Below are positions 42,525-50,375 of a DNA stretch of 64,000 bases, piece after piece. The stretch is from JBCAXA01 sp038534295 (GTDB lineage Bacteria > Pseudomonadota > Gammaproteobacteria > Steroidobacterales > Woeseiaceae): contig JBCAXA010000001.1 in assembly GCA_038534295.1 (NCBI GenBank), forward strand, positions 248,001-312,000, written 5' to 3'. Position 1 is the stretch's first letter, and every line of letters starts with the position of its first letter. A model generated the notes under the pieces. That model made no database searches and was not told the origin of the DNA. It saw only the letters and a list, made by a program, of their open reading frames with translations. The position numbers were made by a program, and so were the translations under genes.

Positions 42525-43868
42525 CTATATGCCGTACGCTTCGCGCAGCAGGCTCATTGGATGATTCGGCGTGATGTCGTCGATACCGTTGGCGATCTGC
42601 GCCGCCGCCATCGGACAATCGCTGACGAAGTGATCAGGCTTGGCCGTTGTAACTTGGCGAACGACCGGTCGGGCGATCTTTTTCGCCGTATCGAAATATT
42701 CGCGCTTGACCGCGTAGGTGCCGTCGTGGCCCGAACAGCGCTCGATGGGCTTGACCTCCGTGTCGGGAATCAGCGCCAGCACGTCGCGAGTCTTTAGCCC
42801 CAGATTTTGCACACGCAGGTGACAGGGAACCTGGTACGACACCGTGCCGAGCGATTTCGAAAAATCGGTGCGCAGGTGACCATCGCGACGTCGCAGGTCC
42901 AAATATTCGAACGGATCGAACATCGCGTCACGGACGCTGGCAACAGCGGTGTCGTCAGGGAACATCAACGGCAGCTCCTGTTTGAACATCAATGTACACG
43001 ACGGAATCGGCGCCACGATATCCCAACCGTCGTCAACCCAGCGCTTCAGTTCCGGAACGTTGAATTCCTTGGCCGCGGCGACACCCTCCAGGTCGCCCAG
43101 TTCGAGCTTAGGCATGCCGCAACACTTCTCGCGATTCGCAAGCGTTGTGGCAATGCCGTTGTGCTCAAACACCGCAACAAGATCTTCCACCATCGACGGC
43201 AGATTGCGGTTGCCGTAACACGTCGTGAAGATCACCACCCGACCGCGTGTGCGCTCGCCGCTCACGACATCGATCGACGATGGCTTGCGCCCTGCCACTC
43301 GTTTGCGCGCGGTGTTGCTGTGATACTCGGGCACCGGCGCGTCGCGATGCACTCCAAGGGTCTTCTCCAGCACCGCGCGGCCGCGCGGGCTGCGATTGAT
43401 CGCATTGACGGCCTTAACGACGATCGGGATGCCGGCCAGCGACCCACACGTATCGGTAGACGCGAGGATCCGGTCACGGCGCGATGCGCCGTGCTCACGG
43501 AACCGCTGGGCCTTGGCCTGCAGCATCAAGTGCGGAAAATCCACGTTGAACTCGTGCGGCGGCACGTATGGACACTTCGACATGTAACACATGTCGCACA
43601 GATAGCAGTGATCGACGACGTCCCAATAGACCGTCTTCGGTACTGAATCGAGCTCCATGGTTTCGCTTTCATCGATGGCATCGAACAGCGTTGGAAACGA
43701 GTTGCAGAGACTGAAGCAACGTCGGCAGCCGTGGCATATGTCGAAGACACGCTCGAGTTCGGCGAACAGACTGTCTTGGTCCCAATACGCGTCGTCCTGC
43801 CAGCGAATTGGATGGCGTATCGGGGCGTCGAGGCTACCCTCGCGCGGTGTTTTTGGACGATCCGTCAT
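42525..43868 (-). CDS. GlpC/HdrB-like (Fe-S)-binding oxidoreductase subunit
   Basis: The 447-residue cytoplasmic protein has two ferredoxin-type 4Fe-4S motifs (CHGCRRCFSLC near 45 and CYLCDMCYMSKCP near 88) and two cysteine-rich CCG-type segments (CCGMPKLE, and a variant CSGHDGTYA). This is the layout of GlpC and heterodisulfide-reductase B subunits, which pass electrons or bind a noncubane cluster. The ATG at 43868 has GGGAG upstream. No flavoprotein partner lies adjacent, so the electron donor is unknown. Confidence 0.88.
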   Translation of the reverse strand: MTDRPKTPREGSLDAPIRHPIRWQDDAYWDQDSLFAELERVFDICHGCRRCFSLCNSFPTLFDAIDESETMELDSVPKTVYWDVVDHCYLCDMCYMSKCPYVPPHEFNVDFPHLMLQAKAQRFREHGASRRDRILASTDTCGSLAGIPIVVKAVNAINRSPRGRAVLEKTLGVHRDAPVPEYHSNTARKRVAGRKPSSIDVVSGERTRGRVVIFTTCYGNRNLPSMVEDLVAVFEHNGIATTLANREKCCGMPKLELGDLEGVAAAKEFNVPELKRWVDDGWDIVAPIPSCTLMFKQELPLMFPDDTAVASVRDAMFDPFEYLDLRRRDGHLRTDFSKSLGTVSYQVPCHLRVQNLGLKTRDVLALIPDTEVKPIERCSGHDGTYAVKREYFDTAKKIARPVVRQVTTAKPDHFVSDCPMAAAQIANGIDDITPNHPMSLLREAYGI

Positions 43869-43951
43869 CGTTAAGCTCCCTTGCGCTCAACTACGCTGGT
43901 CGATTGTAAAGGCGTCGATCGTCGTGCGACCGCACCACCGGCAGACCGCAA

Positions 43952-43986
43952 CAAAAACGGCCGTTCGCGCATGCGCGAACGGCCGT
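43952..43986 (-). terminator. Terminator downstream of rubrerythrin
   Basis: 43957-43986 is a perfect 30-bp palindrome (ACGGCCGTTCGCGC half-site around ATGC), able to form a very stable stem. On the minus strand it is followed by TTTTTGTT, which fits a rho-independent terminator 23 bp after the rubrerythrin stop. Confidence 0.85.
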
Positions 43987-44009
43987 ATTGATCGATCGAG
44001 CAACAACGA

Positions 44010-44429
44010 TTAGCTGTCGAGCGTATCTAGCGCTTTCTGGAAACGATTGGCGTGTGAGCGCTCGGCTTTGGCGAGGGTTTCGAACCAGTCGGCGATCTCT
44101 TCGAAACCTTCGTCACGGGCGGTCTTGGCCATACCCGGGTACATGTCCGTGTATTCGTGCGTTTCACCGGCAATCGCCGCCTTGAGGTTAGCGCCGGTAT
44201 CGCCCATTGGCAGCCCAGTGGCCGGGTCGCCGACCGCTTCCAGATACTCGAGGTGACCGTGGGCGTGACCGGTCTCGCCTTCGGCCGTGGACCGGAACAC
44301 TGCGGCAACGTCGTTGTAACCTTCGACGTCCGCTTTGGCCGCAAAGTAGAGGTAACGACGATTCGCCTGCGACTCGCCCGCGAATGCGGCCTTCAGGTTG
44401 TCTTCGGTCTTGCTGCCTTTGAGATCCAT
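44010..44429 (-). CDS. Rubrerythrin-type diiron protein
   Basis: The 139-residue ferritin-like protein has the diiron ligand pattern of rubrerythrin peroxidases: GESQANRRYLYFA, EGETGHAHGHLEYL, AGETHEYTDMYPGMA and KAERSHANRF. It ends without the C-terminal rubredoxin CxxC domain, so electrons must come from a partner, possibly the Fe-S protein downstream. The ATG at 44429 has AGGAG upstream. The longer frame to 44630 runs through the promoter and is rejected. It should remove hydrogen peroxide in the cytoplasm. Confidence 0.92.
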   Translation of the reverse strand: MDLKGSKTEDNLKAAFAGESQANRRYLYFAAKADVEGYNDVAAVFRSTAEGETGHAHGHLEYLEAVGDPATGLPMGDTGANLKAAIAGETHEYTDMYPGMAKTARDEGFEEIADWFETLAKAERSHANRFQKALDTLDS

Positions 44430-44463
44430 GCTGTGCTCCTGTCGATGAGTCGCCGGAACGGCG

Positions 44464-44509
44464 TTTAGACTAAGTCTAAAGTCTACGAGTCGCGTTCGCG
44501 CGGTGTCAA
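44464..44509 (-). promoter_or_regulatory. Rubrerythrin promoter with overlapping inverted repeat
   Basis: On the minus strand TTGACA (44504-44509) and TAGACT (44480-44485) are 18 bp apart. A perfect inverted repeat TTTAGAC-N3-GTCTAAA at 44464-44480 touches the last base of the -10 and is centred on the expected transcription start. Such a position is typical of a repressor operator. The sequence does not match IscR, PerR or Fur consensus sites that I know. Confidence 0.7.
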
Positions 44510-44609
44510 TATCCGCAGCCGCTGCGCAAACCGCACTCGCCGGCGTGAGCATTGACGCAAAACGCACTGCTCGGTACTGTCGCGCGCTCGCTTTGACGCA
44601 AAGACCCGC

Positions 44610-44858
44610 ATGGCTAAAACCAACCAGCAAACCGCTGCCGAACCAACGCTCGACGAAACGCTCGCCGAGCTCGAAGCCTTGGTCGAAAAAATGGAGTCGG
44701 GCGATCTTTCGCTGGACGAAGCAATGCGCGAGTTCGAGCGCGGTATCGAGCTAACGCGCCGTTGTCAGAAAGCGCTGTCCGACGCCGAACAAAAAGTCGA
44801 TATTCTGCTCAAGAAGACGGCCGCTAGCGAAACCGTCGAAACCTACGACACGGACTGA
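44610..44858 (+). CDS. xseB: Exodeoxyribonuclease VII small subunit
   Basis: XseB forms the stalk of exonuclease VII, which degrades single-stranded DNA. The 82-residue protein has the family pattern LDETLAELEALVEKMESGDL and FERGIELTRRCQKAL. Here it stands alone; in many Gammaproteobacteria ispA and dxs follow. The next gene is convergent and its stop lies 1 bp away. Confidence 0.96.
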   Translation: MAKTNQQTAAEPTLDETLAELEALVEKMESGDLSLDEAMREFERGIELTRRCQKALSDAEQKVDILLKKTAASETVETYDTD

Positions 44859-44859
44859 T

Positions 44860-45396
44860 TCAGAACTGGAAGCGATAGCCGAGCAACGCGGCACCGCCTT
44901 CTTCCTGATCATCGCCGTCCAGATAGCGAACCTCTAGGAACCACGCCCCCGAATCACCGGCGTCGACTTCGACGCCACCGCCGATGTCGATCGCACCCTG
45001 ACCGAATATTTCATCGAGACCAACGCCGCCGGGGTCGACATCGGCGTAATAGTTCACGACGCCGAGCCGGCCGTACCAGCGCGCTGTGCTGTCCGGCGTA
45101 AACGTGAACCGGAAGCCGAGCGTCAGCGCCCTGACCTCAATGTCGGTGTCGACGCCGCCCACCGTATCGCTGGCCTCGCCGAGACTCAAGTAACCAACGT
45201 TGAACGCGAATCGGTCTGTAAACCGGTAGCCGCCTTCGACCTGCAACGCGAAACTGTTGCCTTGGAAGGTCTCACCGTTATCGGTGTCGCGGATCAGGCT
45301 ACCGCCCAATCCGACTCCGAATTCCCACCCTGGGTCGGCCGCAACGCCGCTCGATACGAGACAAAGTGCGGTAGTGGCGAACAAACGGTGAAACAT
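44860..45396 (-). CDS. Outer-membrane beta-barrel protein
   Basis: From the ATG at 45396 this 178-residue protein has a signal peptide ending SSGVAA, then alternating amphipathic strands (GWEFGVGLGGSL, FALQVEGGYRFTDRFAFNVGYL, LTLGFRFTF, WYGRLGVVNYYADV, LLGYRFQF). It ends in aromatic Phe, the signal for BAM-mediated insertion. It resembles small 8-stranded OmpA- or OmpW-type barrels. No ligand or function can be assigned. Confidence 0.82.
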   Translation of the reverse strand: MFHRLFATTALCLVSSGVAADPGWEFGVGLGGSLIRDTDNGETFQGNSFALQVEGGYRFTDRFAFNVGYLSLGEASDTVGGVDTDIEVRALTLGFRFTFTPDSTARWYGRLGVVNYYADVDPGGVGLDEIFGQGAIDIGGGVEVDAGDSGAWFLEVRYLDGDDQEEGGAALLGYRFQF

Positions 45397-45536
45397 GGTT
45401 CTGCTCCGAAGCATGGTTTCGCGACGGAGACTCGCTCAGAAAAGCTGAACACAAACTGAACGTCCCCGAGTATCTGTGGGGAGCCTGAATCAGTACGCTT
45501 CAGAGGTCAACTGTAGGCAGGTTGGCGCGCGTTACG

Positions 45537-46826
45537 CTAGGAAGACTGCAAGCGTTTGATCAAAGAACGCAAGAATTCTTTGTTGAAGCGCAGCTGGCAG
45601 GATGACGACATCTGCTCCATCAACGTGGCACCAACCCGCAACACCGTCACCGGCGTTGTCGCGCGTATCGATGCCGTATTGCGCGCCCCGTCGACGTAAC
45701 TCGTTTCGCCGAAACAATCGCCGTCCTGAAGCCTTCCGACCACGTTGTCGTTAACGCACACTTCAACGTCGCCAGATACGATGATGAAGAAGCGATCCTC
45801 AATCTCGCCTTCCTTGACGATCTCATCGCCTTGACGGTACTCGCTCCAATCGCCGGCACGCAGTACTTCCCAAATCTCCGACTGCGAGAACTCGTGGAAA
45901 AAGCGCAGCTGGCGCAAACGATCGAAGTGTTCTTGATTGTCCAGCTGATCGTACTTGGCCCGCAGGTCTTTGTAGACGCGGGTCAGTTCCGCCGCGAGCG
46001 CGAGTCCGTTGGCGTAACGCTTGCCGGGATCTTTTTGCAGGGCGATCGCAACGATGCTCTCGAGCTGATCGGTCACTTCCTCGCGGAAGCGATGGATCGG
46101 CTGCGGCGTCGCATAGACGATCTGATGCAAGAGCTTAGATAGGTTGCCAGCGCGGAACGGCCGAAAGCCCGTCAGAAGTTCGTACATCACCGCACCCAGC
46201 GAGTAAATGTCGGACCGGTTGGTCAGGTCCTCCGCCTGCACCTGTTCCGGTGACATGTAGCTCGGCGAACCGGCGATGCCGCGAATTTGCGAAATGTCCG
46301 AATCGGTAACGATGGCAATACCGAAATCGATGATGCGAACATCGTTCTCTGGCGTCAGCATGATATTGCTGGGTTTGATGTCGCGATGAATGACACCGCG
46401 ACCGTGCGCGTAATGCAACGCCTTCGCGCACTTGTAGGTAATCTCGACGACGTCGTCGATGCGCAGCAGGTCGTCGGGCTTGCAATAGCCTGCGAGCGTG
46501 CGTGCACCCTGGATGTATTCGGTGACGACGTAGTACTTGCCGTTTTCCTCGCCCGCGTCGTAAATCGGCAGGATGTTGGGATGCTGCAGCATGCCAACCA
46601 TGTGCGCTTCGTTGAAGAACATCTTGCGCGTAACGCGCGCGCGCTCGGCATCTTCCGTGTCGTGGTCTATGTCATAGACCTTAATAGCAACGTCACGGCG
46701 ATAATACGGATCGTGCGATAGGAAAACGCTGCCGGTGCTGCCATGCCCGACCTTGTTGATGATCACGTACTTGCCAATCTTGGCAGGGACCTGTTCGGTC
46801 GATGCGGCGTTGGCGACCTGACCCAT
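45537..46826 (-). CDS. Ser/Thr protein kinase fused to a cyclic-nucleotide-binding domain
   Basis: Residues 18 to about 285 of this 429-residue protein are a Hanks-type kinase: glycine loop GHGSTGSVF, Lys in DVAIKVYD, HRDIKPSNI, IDFGIAIV and PSYMSPEQ. Residues 310-425 are a CRP-like cNMP-binding domain (FIIVSGDVEVCV, then phosphate-binding cassette FGETSYVDGARNTAS with the expected Glu and Arg). No membrane helix is present. The layout suggests a kinase gated by cAMP or cGMP, a fusion that is common in eukaryotic PKG but unusual in bacteria. Confidence 0.9.
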   Translation of the reverse strand: MGQVANAASTEQVPAKIGKYVIINKVGHGSTGSVFLSHDPYYRRDVAIKVYDIDHDTEDAERARVTRKMFFNEAHMVGMLQHPNILPIYDAGEENGKYYVVTEYIQGARTLAGYCKPDDLLRIDDVVEITYKCAKALHYAHGRGVIHRDIKPSNIMLTPENDVRIIDFGIAIVTDSDISQIRGIAGSPSYMSPEQVQAEDLTNRSDIYSLGAVMYELLTGFRPFRAGNLSKLLHQIVYATPQPIHRFREEVTDQLESIVAIALQKDPGKRYANGLALAAELTRVYKDLRAKYDQLDNQEHFDRLRQLRFFHEFSQSEIWEVLRAGDWSEYRQGDEIVKEGEIEDRFFIIVSGDVEVCVNDNVVGRLQDGDCFGETSYVDGARNTASIRATTPVTVLRVGATLMEQMSSSCQLRFNKEFLRSLIKRLQSS

Positions 46827-46859
46827 TGCTGACTTCCTCGTGACTGTCCGCCCGAGGCA

Positions 46860-47357
46860 TCAAACCAGGGCGCTAAGTCGTTGAACGACGACGAGCGACA
46901 GCGCCGCGTAGAGCGCTGCAACGACGTCATCGAGCATAATGCCCAGTCCTCCGTGCAGTCTGTGATCCAGGTCCCGAATCGGTCGCGGTTTGACGATGTC
47001 GAACAGCCTGAAAAGCCCGAATCCGGCGGCCAGCCACAGCGGCTCGCCCGCCGCTGGCAGCAGCGCAAGATAGCAGCCGATGACCTCGTCCCAGACGATG
47101 CCGCCGTGATCGTGAACCCCGAGCCGGCGACTGCTGACGCCGCAAATAGCAATGCCAATGGCGAACCCAATGGCGCCGATCGCCAGTTGCACGGCAAGCG
47201 GCAGACCGACGACGGCCATCGCCAATGGAATGCCCCATAGCGAGCCAACGGTACCCGGGGCAACGGGCGACAAACCCGCCGGGATGGCAAACGCGAGCCA
47301 GTGAATCGGGTCGCGCAGCACCGCGCGCACCAGCTCGCGATGATTACGAGGCGGCAT
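46860..47357 (-). CDS. pgpA: Phosphatidylglycerophosphatase A
   Basis: PgpA dephosphorylates phosphatidylglycerophosphate to phosphatidylglycerol at the inner membrane. The 165-residue protein has the family motifs GLSPVAPGTVGSLWGIPL and DEVIGCYLALL, plus several membrane segments. The ATG at 47357 overlaps the thiL stop by 14 bp. The frame running up to 47516 is inside thiL and rejected. The nusB-thiL-pgpA order is conserved in Gammaproteobacteria. Confidence 0.95.
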   Translation of the reverse strand: MPPRNHRELVRAVLRDPIHWLAFAIPAGLSPVAPGTVGSLWGIPLAMAVVGLPLAVQLAIGAIGFAIGIAICGVSSRRLGVHDHGGIVWDEVIGCYLALLPAAGEPLWLAAGFGLFRLFDIVKPRPIRDLDHRLHGGLGIMLDDVVAALYAALSLVVVQRLSALV

Positions 47358-48288
47358 CGCGAAAATGTCGGTAGCCGGAATCAGCCAACCCGAGATCGGG
47401 GCCGCCGGACACGTGCACGCCTTCGCCGAGCGCGAACCGACCGATCGCAATGAAGCCAAGCGTCTCGAGCTCTGCAACCGCGCTCGCTGGGGCAGCGACC
47501 AGCAACTCGTAGTCATCGCCGCCCGTCAACGCAAACCGCAGCGCATCGCCTTCGCCAAAGCGCTCGAGTAACTCGTCGGAGCACGGCAAGCGGCCAGCGT
47601 CGACCTCCGCCGCAACGCCACTTGCCGTCGCCAAGTGAGCGAGATCGGCAAGCAGTCCGTCGGACACATCGATAGCGGCGTGCAACTGCGGCGCCGCGCG
47701 AACCGCGAGGCGCCAACGTGACGGTGGGCGGCGAAAGCGCTCGACCAGATGGCGCTCGGCGCCGGTGTCGACGGTGCCGGTCTCGAGCAGTCGCAAGCCA
47801 CCGGCAGCATCGCCCAACGGTCCGCTCACGAGCAACGTGTCGCCCGCCTTGGCGCCGTCGCGTCGGCGTATCGATTCGGTGGGAGCACAGCCGAGCACGG
47901 TCAGCGATATCGTCAGCGGGCCACGCGTCGTGTCACCGCCCACCAGCGTTATGTCGTTAACGAGCGCCGCATCACGCAACCCAGCCGAAAACGACTGTAG
48001 CCACTCTGAATCGGCGTTCGGCAACGTCAGTGCGAGCGTAAACCAACGCGGACGCGTCGCCATGGCCGCAAAATCGCTGACGTTGACGGCGACTGCACGA
48101 TAGCCGACGGCAGCAGCAGGTTCGTCGAGCGGAAAGTGCACGCCGGCCACCAAGGTGTCGGTCGCCGTTACGAGCAGATCGCCGGACGGGACCTCAAGCA
48201 CGGCAGCATCGTCGCCCACGCCGAGGTGCACACCGTCACCCGATCCGATCGCCGAGAAATAGCGCCGAATCAGTGCGAACTCGTCCAT
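47344..48288 (-). CDS. thiL: Thiamine-monophosphate kinase
   Basis: ThiL phosphorylates thiamine monophosphate to the active cofactor thiamine diphosphate. The 314-residue PurM-like protein has the N-terminal GVGDDAAVL motif, VNVSDFAAMATRPRW, GGDTTRGP and AAIDVSDGLLADL. nusB ends 6 bp upstream. Confidence 0.97.
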   Translation of the reverse strand: MDEFALIRRYFSAIGSGDGVHLGVGDDAAVLEVPSGDLLVTATDTLVAGVHFPLDEPAAAVGYRAVAVNVSDFAAMATRPRWFTLALTLPNADSEWLQSFSAGLRDAALVNDITLVGGDTTRGPLTISLTVLGCAPTESIRRRDGAKAGDTLLVSGPLGDAAGGLRLLETGTVDTGAERHLVERFRRPPSRWRLAVRAAPQLHAAIDVSDGLLADLAHLATASGVAAEVDAGRLPCSDELLERFGEGDALRFALTGGDDYELLVAAPASAVAELETLGFIAIGRFALGEGVHVSGGPDLGLADSGYRHFRDAAS

Positions 48289-48294
48289 GCACGC

Positions 48295-48741
48295 TCAGTG
48301 CTGTCGGCCGGCGCGATACTCGGCAGCACGAAGTTCTGCCGCCGCGCGATCGAGCAGCGCATTGACGTATTTGTGACCGTCCTCCGCACCGAAACTTCGC
48401 GCCAGACGAACCGCCTCGTTGAGCACAACTCGGTACGGCGTCTCGAGATGGCGCGACAACTCGACCAAACCGAGATAGATGACGGCCAGCTCAACCGGAT
48501 CGAGCTGCTCCCGTGGTCGATCGGCGAGTCTTGCAACAATGGCATCGAGCTCGTCGCGTTGCTTAAACACGTCGCGCAGCAGCTCTTCGAAAAATTCGCG
48601 ATCAATGCGCGCGAACTCAGCGCGCTCGCGGAATTGATTTTCGAGCTCGGCTACGCTGTGACCGGTCAGCTGCCATTGATAAAGCGCTTGGATCAAAAGA
48701 CCTCGCGTGCGGCCGCGAACTCCAACCTCTGCCGTGGGCAT
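48295..48741 (-). CDS. nusB: Transcription antitermination factor NusB
   Basis: NusB with NusE (S10) binds boxA RNA and supports rRNA antitermination. The 148-residue helical protein begins RGRTRGLLIQALYQWQLTG and ends EDGHKYVNALLDRAAAELR, both typical. ribH is 6 bp upstream. Confidence 0.97.
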   Translation of the reverse strand: MPTAEVGVRGRTRGLLIQALYQWQLTGHSVAELENQFRERAEFARIDREFFEELLRDVFKQRDELDAIVARLADRPREQLDPVELAVIYLGLVELSRHLETPYRVVLNEAVRLARSFGAEDGHKYVNALLDRAAAELRAAEYRAGRQH

Positions 48742-48747
48742 CGCCGG

Positions 48748-49221
48748 TCAGTCGAGCTGGCGCAACAAATCAACCATCTCAATGGCTGATAGCGCTGCCT
48801 CCTCGCCTTTGTTGCCCGCCTTCGTGCCGGCACGTTCGATCGCCTGCTCGATCGTATCGACTGTCAAAACGCCAAACGCGACCGGCAGGTCGTGTTCCCG
48901 CCCAGCGGCAGCAACGCCGCGAGCACACTCACCGGCGACGTAGTCGAAATGTGGCGTCGAACCACGAATAACCGCACCCAGCGCAATGATCGCATCGTAT
49001 TTTTTTGACCGTGCACAGCGCGCTACCGCGAGCGGCATCTCGAAGGCGCCGGGCACGCGCACGATGTCGACGTCGGCATCGACCGCGCCGTGCTGGCGCA
49101 GTGAATGCAGCGCGCCCTCAATGAGATGACGCACAATGAAATCATTGAATCGCGCCGCAACGATGGCAAAACGGCTGTCGCGGATGCTGAGCCGCCCCTC
49201 GATAGTCTGTGGCCCTGTCAT
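48748..49221 (-). CDS. ribH: 6,7-dimethyl-8-ribityllumazine synthase
   Basis: RibH condenses the RibA/RibD-derived pyrimidine with the RibB product 3,4-dihydroxy-2-butanone 4-phosphate. The 157-residue protein has AARFNDFIVRHLIEGAL, VPGAFEMPLA, the substrate motif GAVIRGSTPHFDYV and GNKGEEAA. Its ATG overlaps the end of ribBA by 4 bp. Confidence 0.98.
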   Translation of the reverse strand: MTGPQTIEGRLSIRDSRFAIVAARFNDFIVRHLIEGALHSLRQHGAVDADVDIVRVPGAFEMPLAVARCARSKKYDAIIALGAVIRGSTPHFDYVAGECARGVAAAGREHDLPVAFGVLTVDTIEQAIERAGTKAGNKGEEAALSAIEMVDLLRQLD

Positions 49222-50375
49222 TCGCCTTTACCGTAATCGTCAACGTAGTCGACGATTTCCAAACCAAATCCGGAGATTGCGTGCATCTGTTTCGGCGCCG
49301 ACAACACGCGCATGCGGCTGACGCCAAGATCGCGCAGAATCTGCGCACCGATACCGTACGTACGTAAGGCCCCTCGCGCCACCCGCCGCTCGGCGAGATC
49401 GTCGCTATCCTGACCCAGGCTTGCGATTGCGCGGACCAGATCGCGCGGCGTTTCTTGGTCGAGCAAAACGACGATGACGCCACATGGCTCGTTGGCGATG
49501 CGGGCCATGGCGTCCTGCAGACGCCAGCCCAGCGCCGCATCACGCACACCGATCGCATCTCCCAATGCTTCAACCAGATGCACGCGCACCAGTGGCACGT
49601 CGGCCGACGTCAAATCGCCGCGCACCAGCGCGAGATGCACCGTCCGGTTAATGCGATCGTCGTAGCTGACCAGCTCGAACTCACCGGCAGGCGTCTGCAC
49701 GCGCTGCCGATTGATGCGCTCGACGTTCACTTCGTTGTCGAGGCGGTAGCGAATCAAGTCAGCGATCGTGCCAATGCGAATGTTGTGTTCCCTAGCGAAC
49801 TTTTCGAGGTCCGGCCGCCGCGCCATTGTGCCGTCCTCGTTCAGCACCTCGACGATGACGGCAGCCGGCTCGAGCCCGGCGAGCCGGGTGAGATCGCAGC
49901 CGGCTTCGGTATGGCCGGCGCGCGTTAACACACCGCCGTGTTGCGCCATGATCGGAAAAATATGTCCGGGCTGCGACAAGGCGTCCGGGCCTGCGCCCGG
50001 CGCAACAGCCGCTTGCACCGTGCGTGCGCGATCGTGCGCCGAGATCCCGGTCGTGATGCCTTCAGCCGCCTCGATCGAAACCGTGAAATTGGTCGTGTGG
50101 TTGTAATCGGTTGTACTGACCATCAACGGCAGCCGCAATTGCTGGCAGCGCTCGCGCGTCAGCGTCAGACAAATCAAGCCACGGCCGTAGCGCGCCATGT
50201 AGTTGATGTCTTCCGGGCGCACCAGGCTCGCCGCCATAATCAGATCGCCTTCGTTTTCGCGATCCTCGTCATCAACCATGATGACCATCTTGCCGGCGCG
50301 AATGTCCGCAACGATTTCTTCGATTGGCGCGAAGGCGACGCCATCGCCGCTCGCTGGTATGGATTCAACGCTCAT
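49218..50375 (-). CDS. ribBA: 3,4-dihydroxy-2-butanone 4-phosphate synthase with RibA-like domain lacking zinc ligands
   Basis: The first 200 residues are RibB, with DDEDRENEGDL, GLICLTLTRERC, TGISAHDRA and RAGHTEAGCDLTRLAG. The C-terminal half aligns with RibA (GTP cyclohydrolase II), but the zinc cluster normally read as CLTGDVFGSxRCDC is replaced by LVEALGDAIGVRDAA, so no zinc Cys remains. Only the RibB reaction is expected, and the C-terminal domain is probably structural or regulatory, as in known RibBX proteins. The ATG at 50375 overlaps ribE by 11 bp. The longer frame to 50462 is rejected. Confidence 0.93.
   Translation of the reverse strand: MSVESIPASGDGVAFAPIEEIVADIRAGKMVIMVDDEDRENEGDLIMAASLVRPEDINYMARYGRGLICLTLTRERCQQLRLPLMVSTTDYNHTTNFTVSIEAAEGITTGISAHDRARTVQAAVAPGAGPDALSQPGHIFPIMAQHGGVLTRAGHTEAGCDLTRLAGLEPAAVIVEVLNEDGTMARRPDLEKFAREHNIRIGTIADLIRYRLDNEVNVERINRQRVQTPAGEFELVSYDDRINRTVHLALVRGDLTSADVPLVRVHLVEALGDAIGVRDAALGWRLQDAMARIANEPCGVIVVLLDQETPRDLVRAIASLGQDSDDLAERRVARGALRTYGIGAQILRDLGVSRMRVLSAPKQMHAISGFGLEIVDYVDDYGKGE

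Noticed and set aside
44464..44480. IscR or Fur box upstream of rubrerythrin
   Set aside because: The half-site spacing (N3 between TTTAGAC and GTCTAAA) and sequence do not fit the IscR type 1 or Fur consensus, so no regulator is named.
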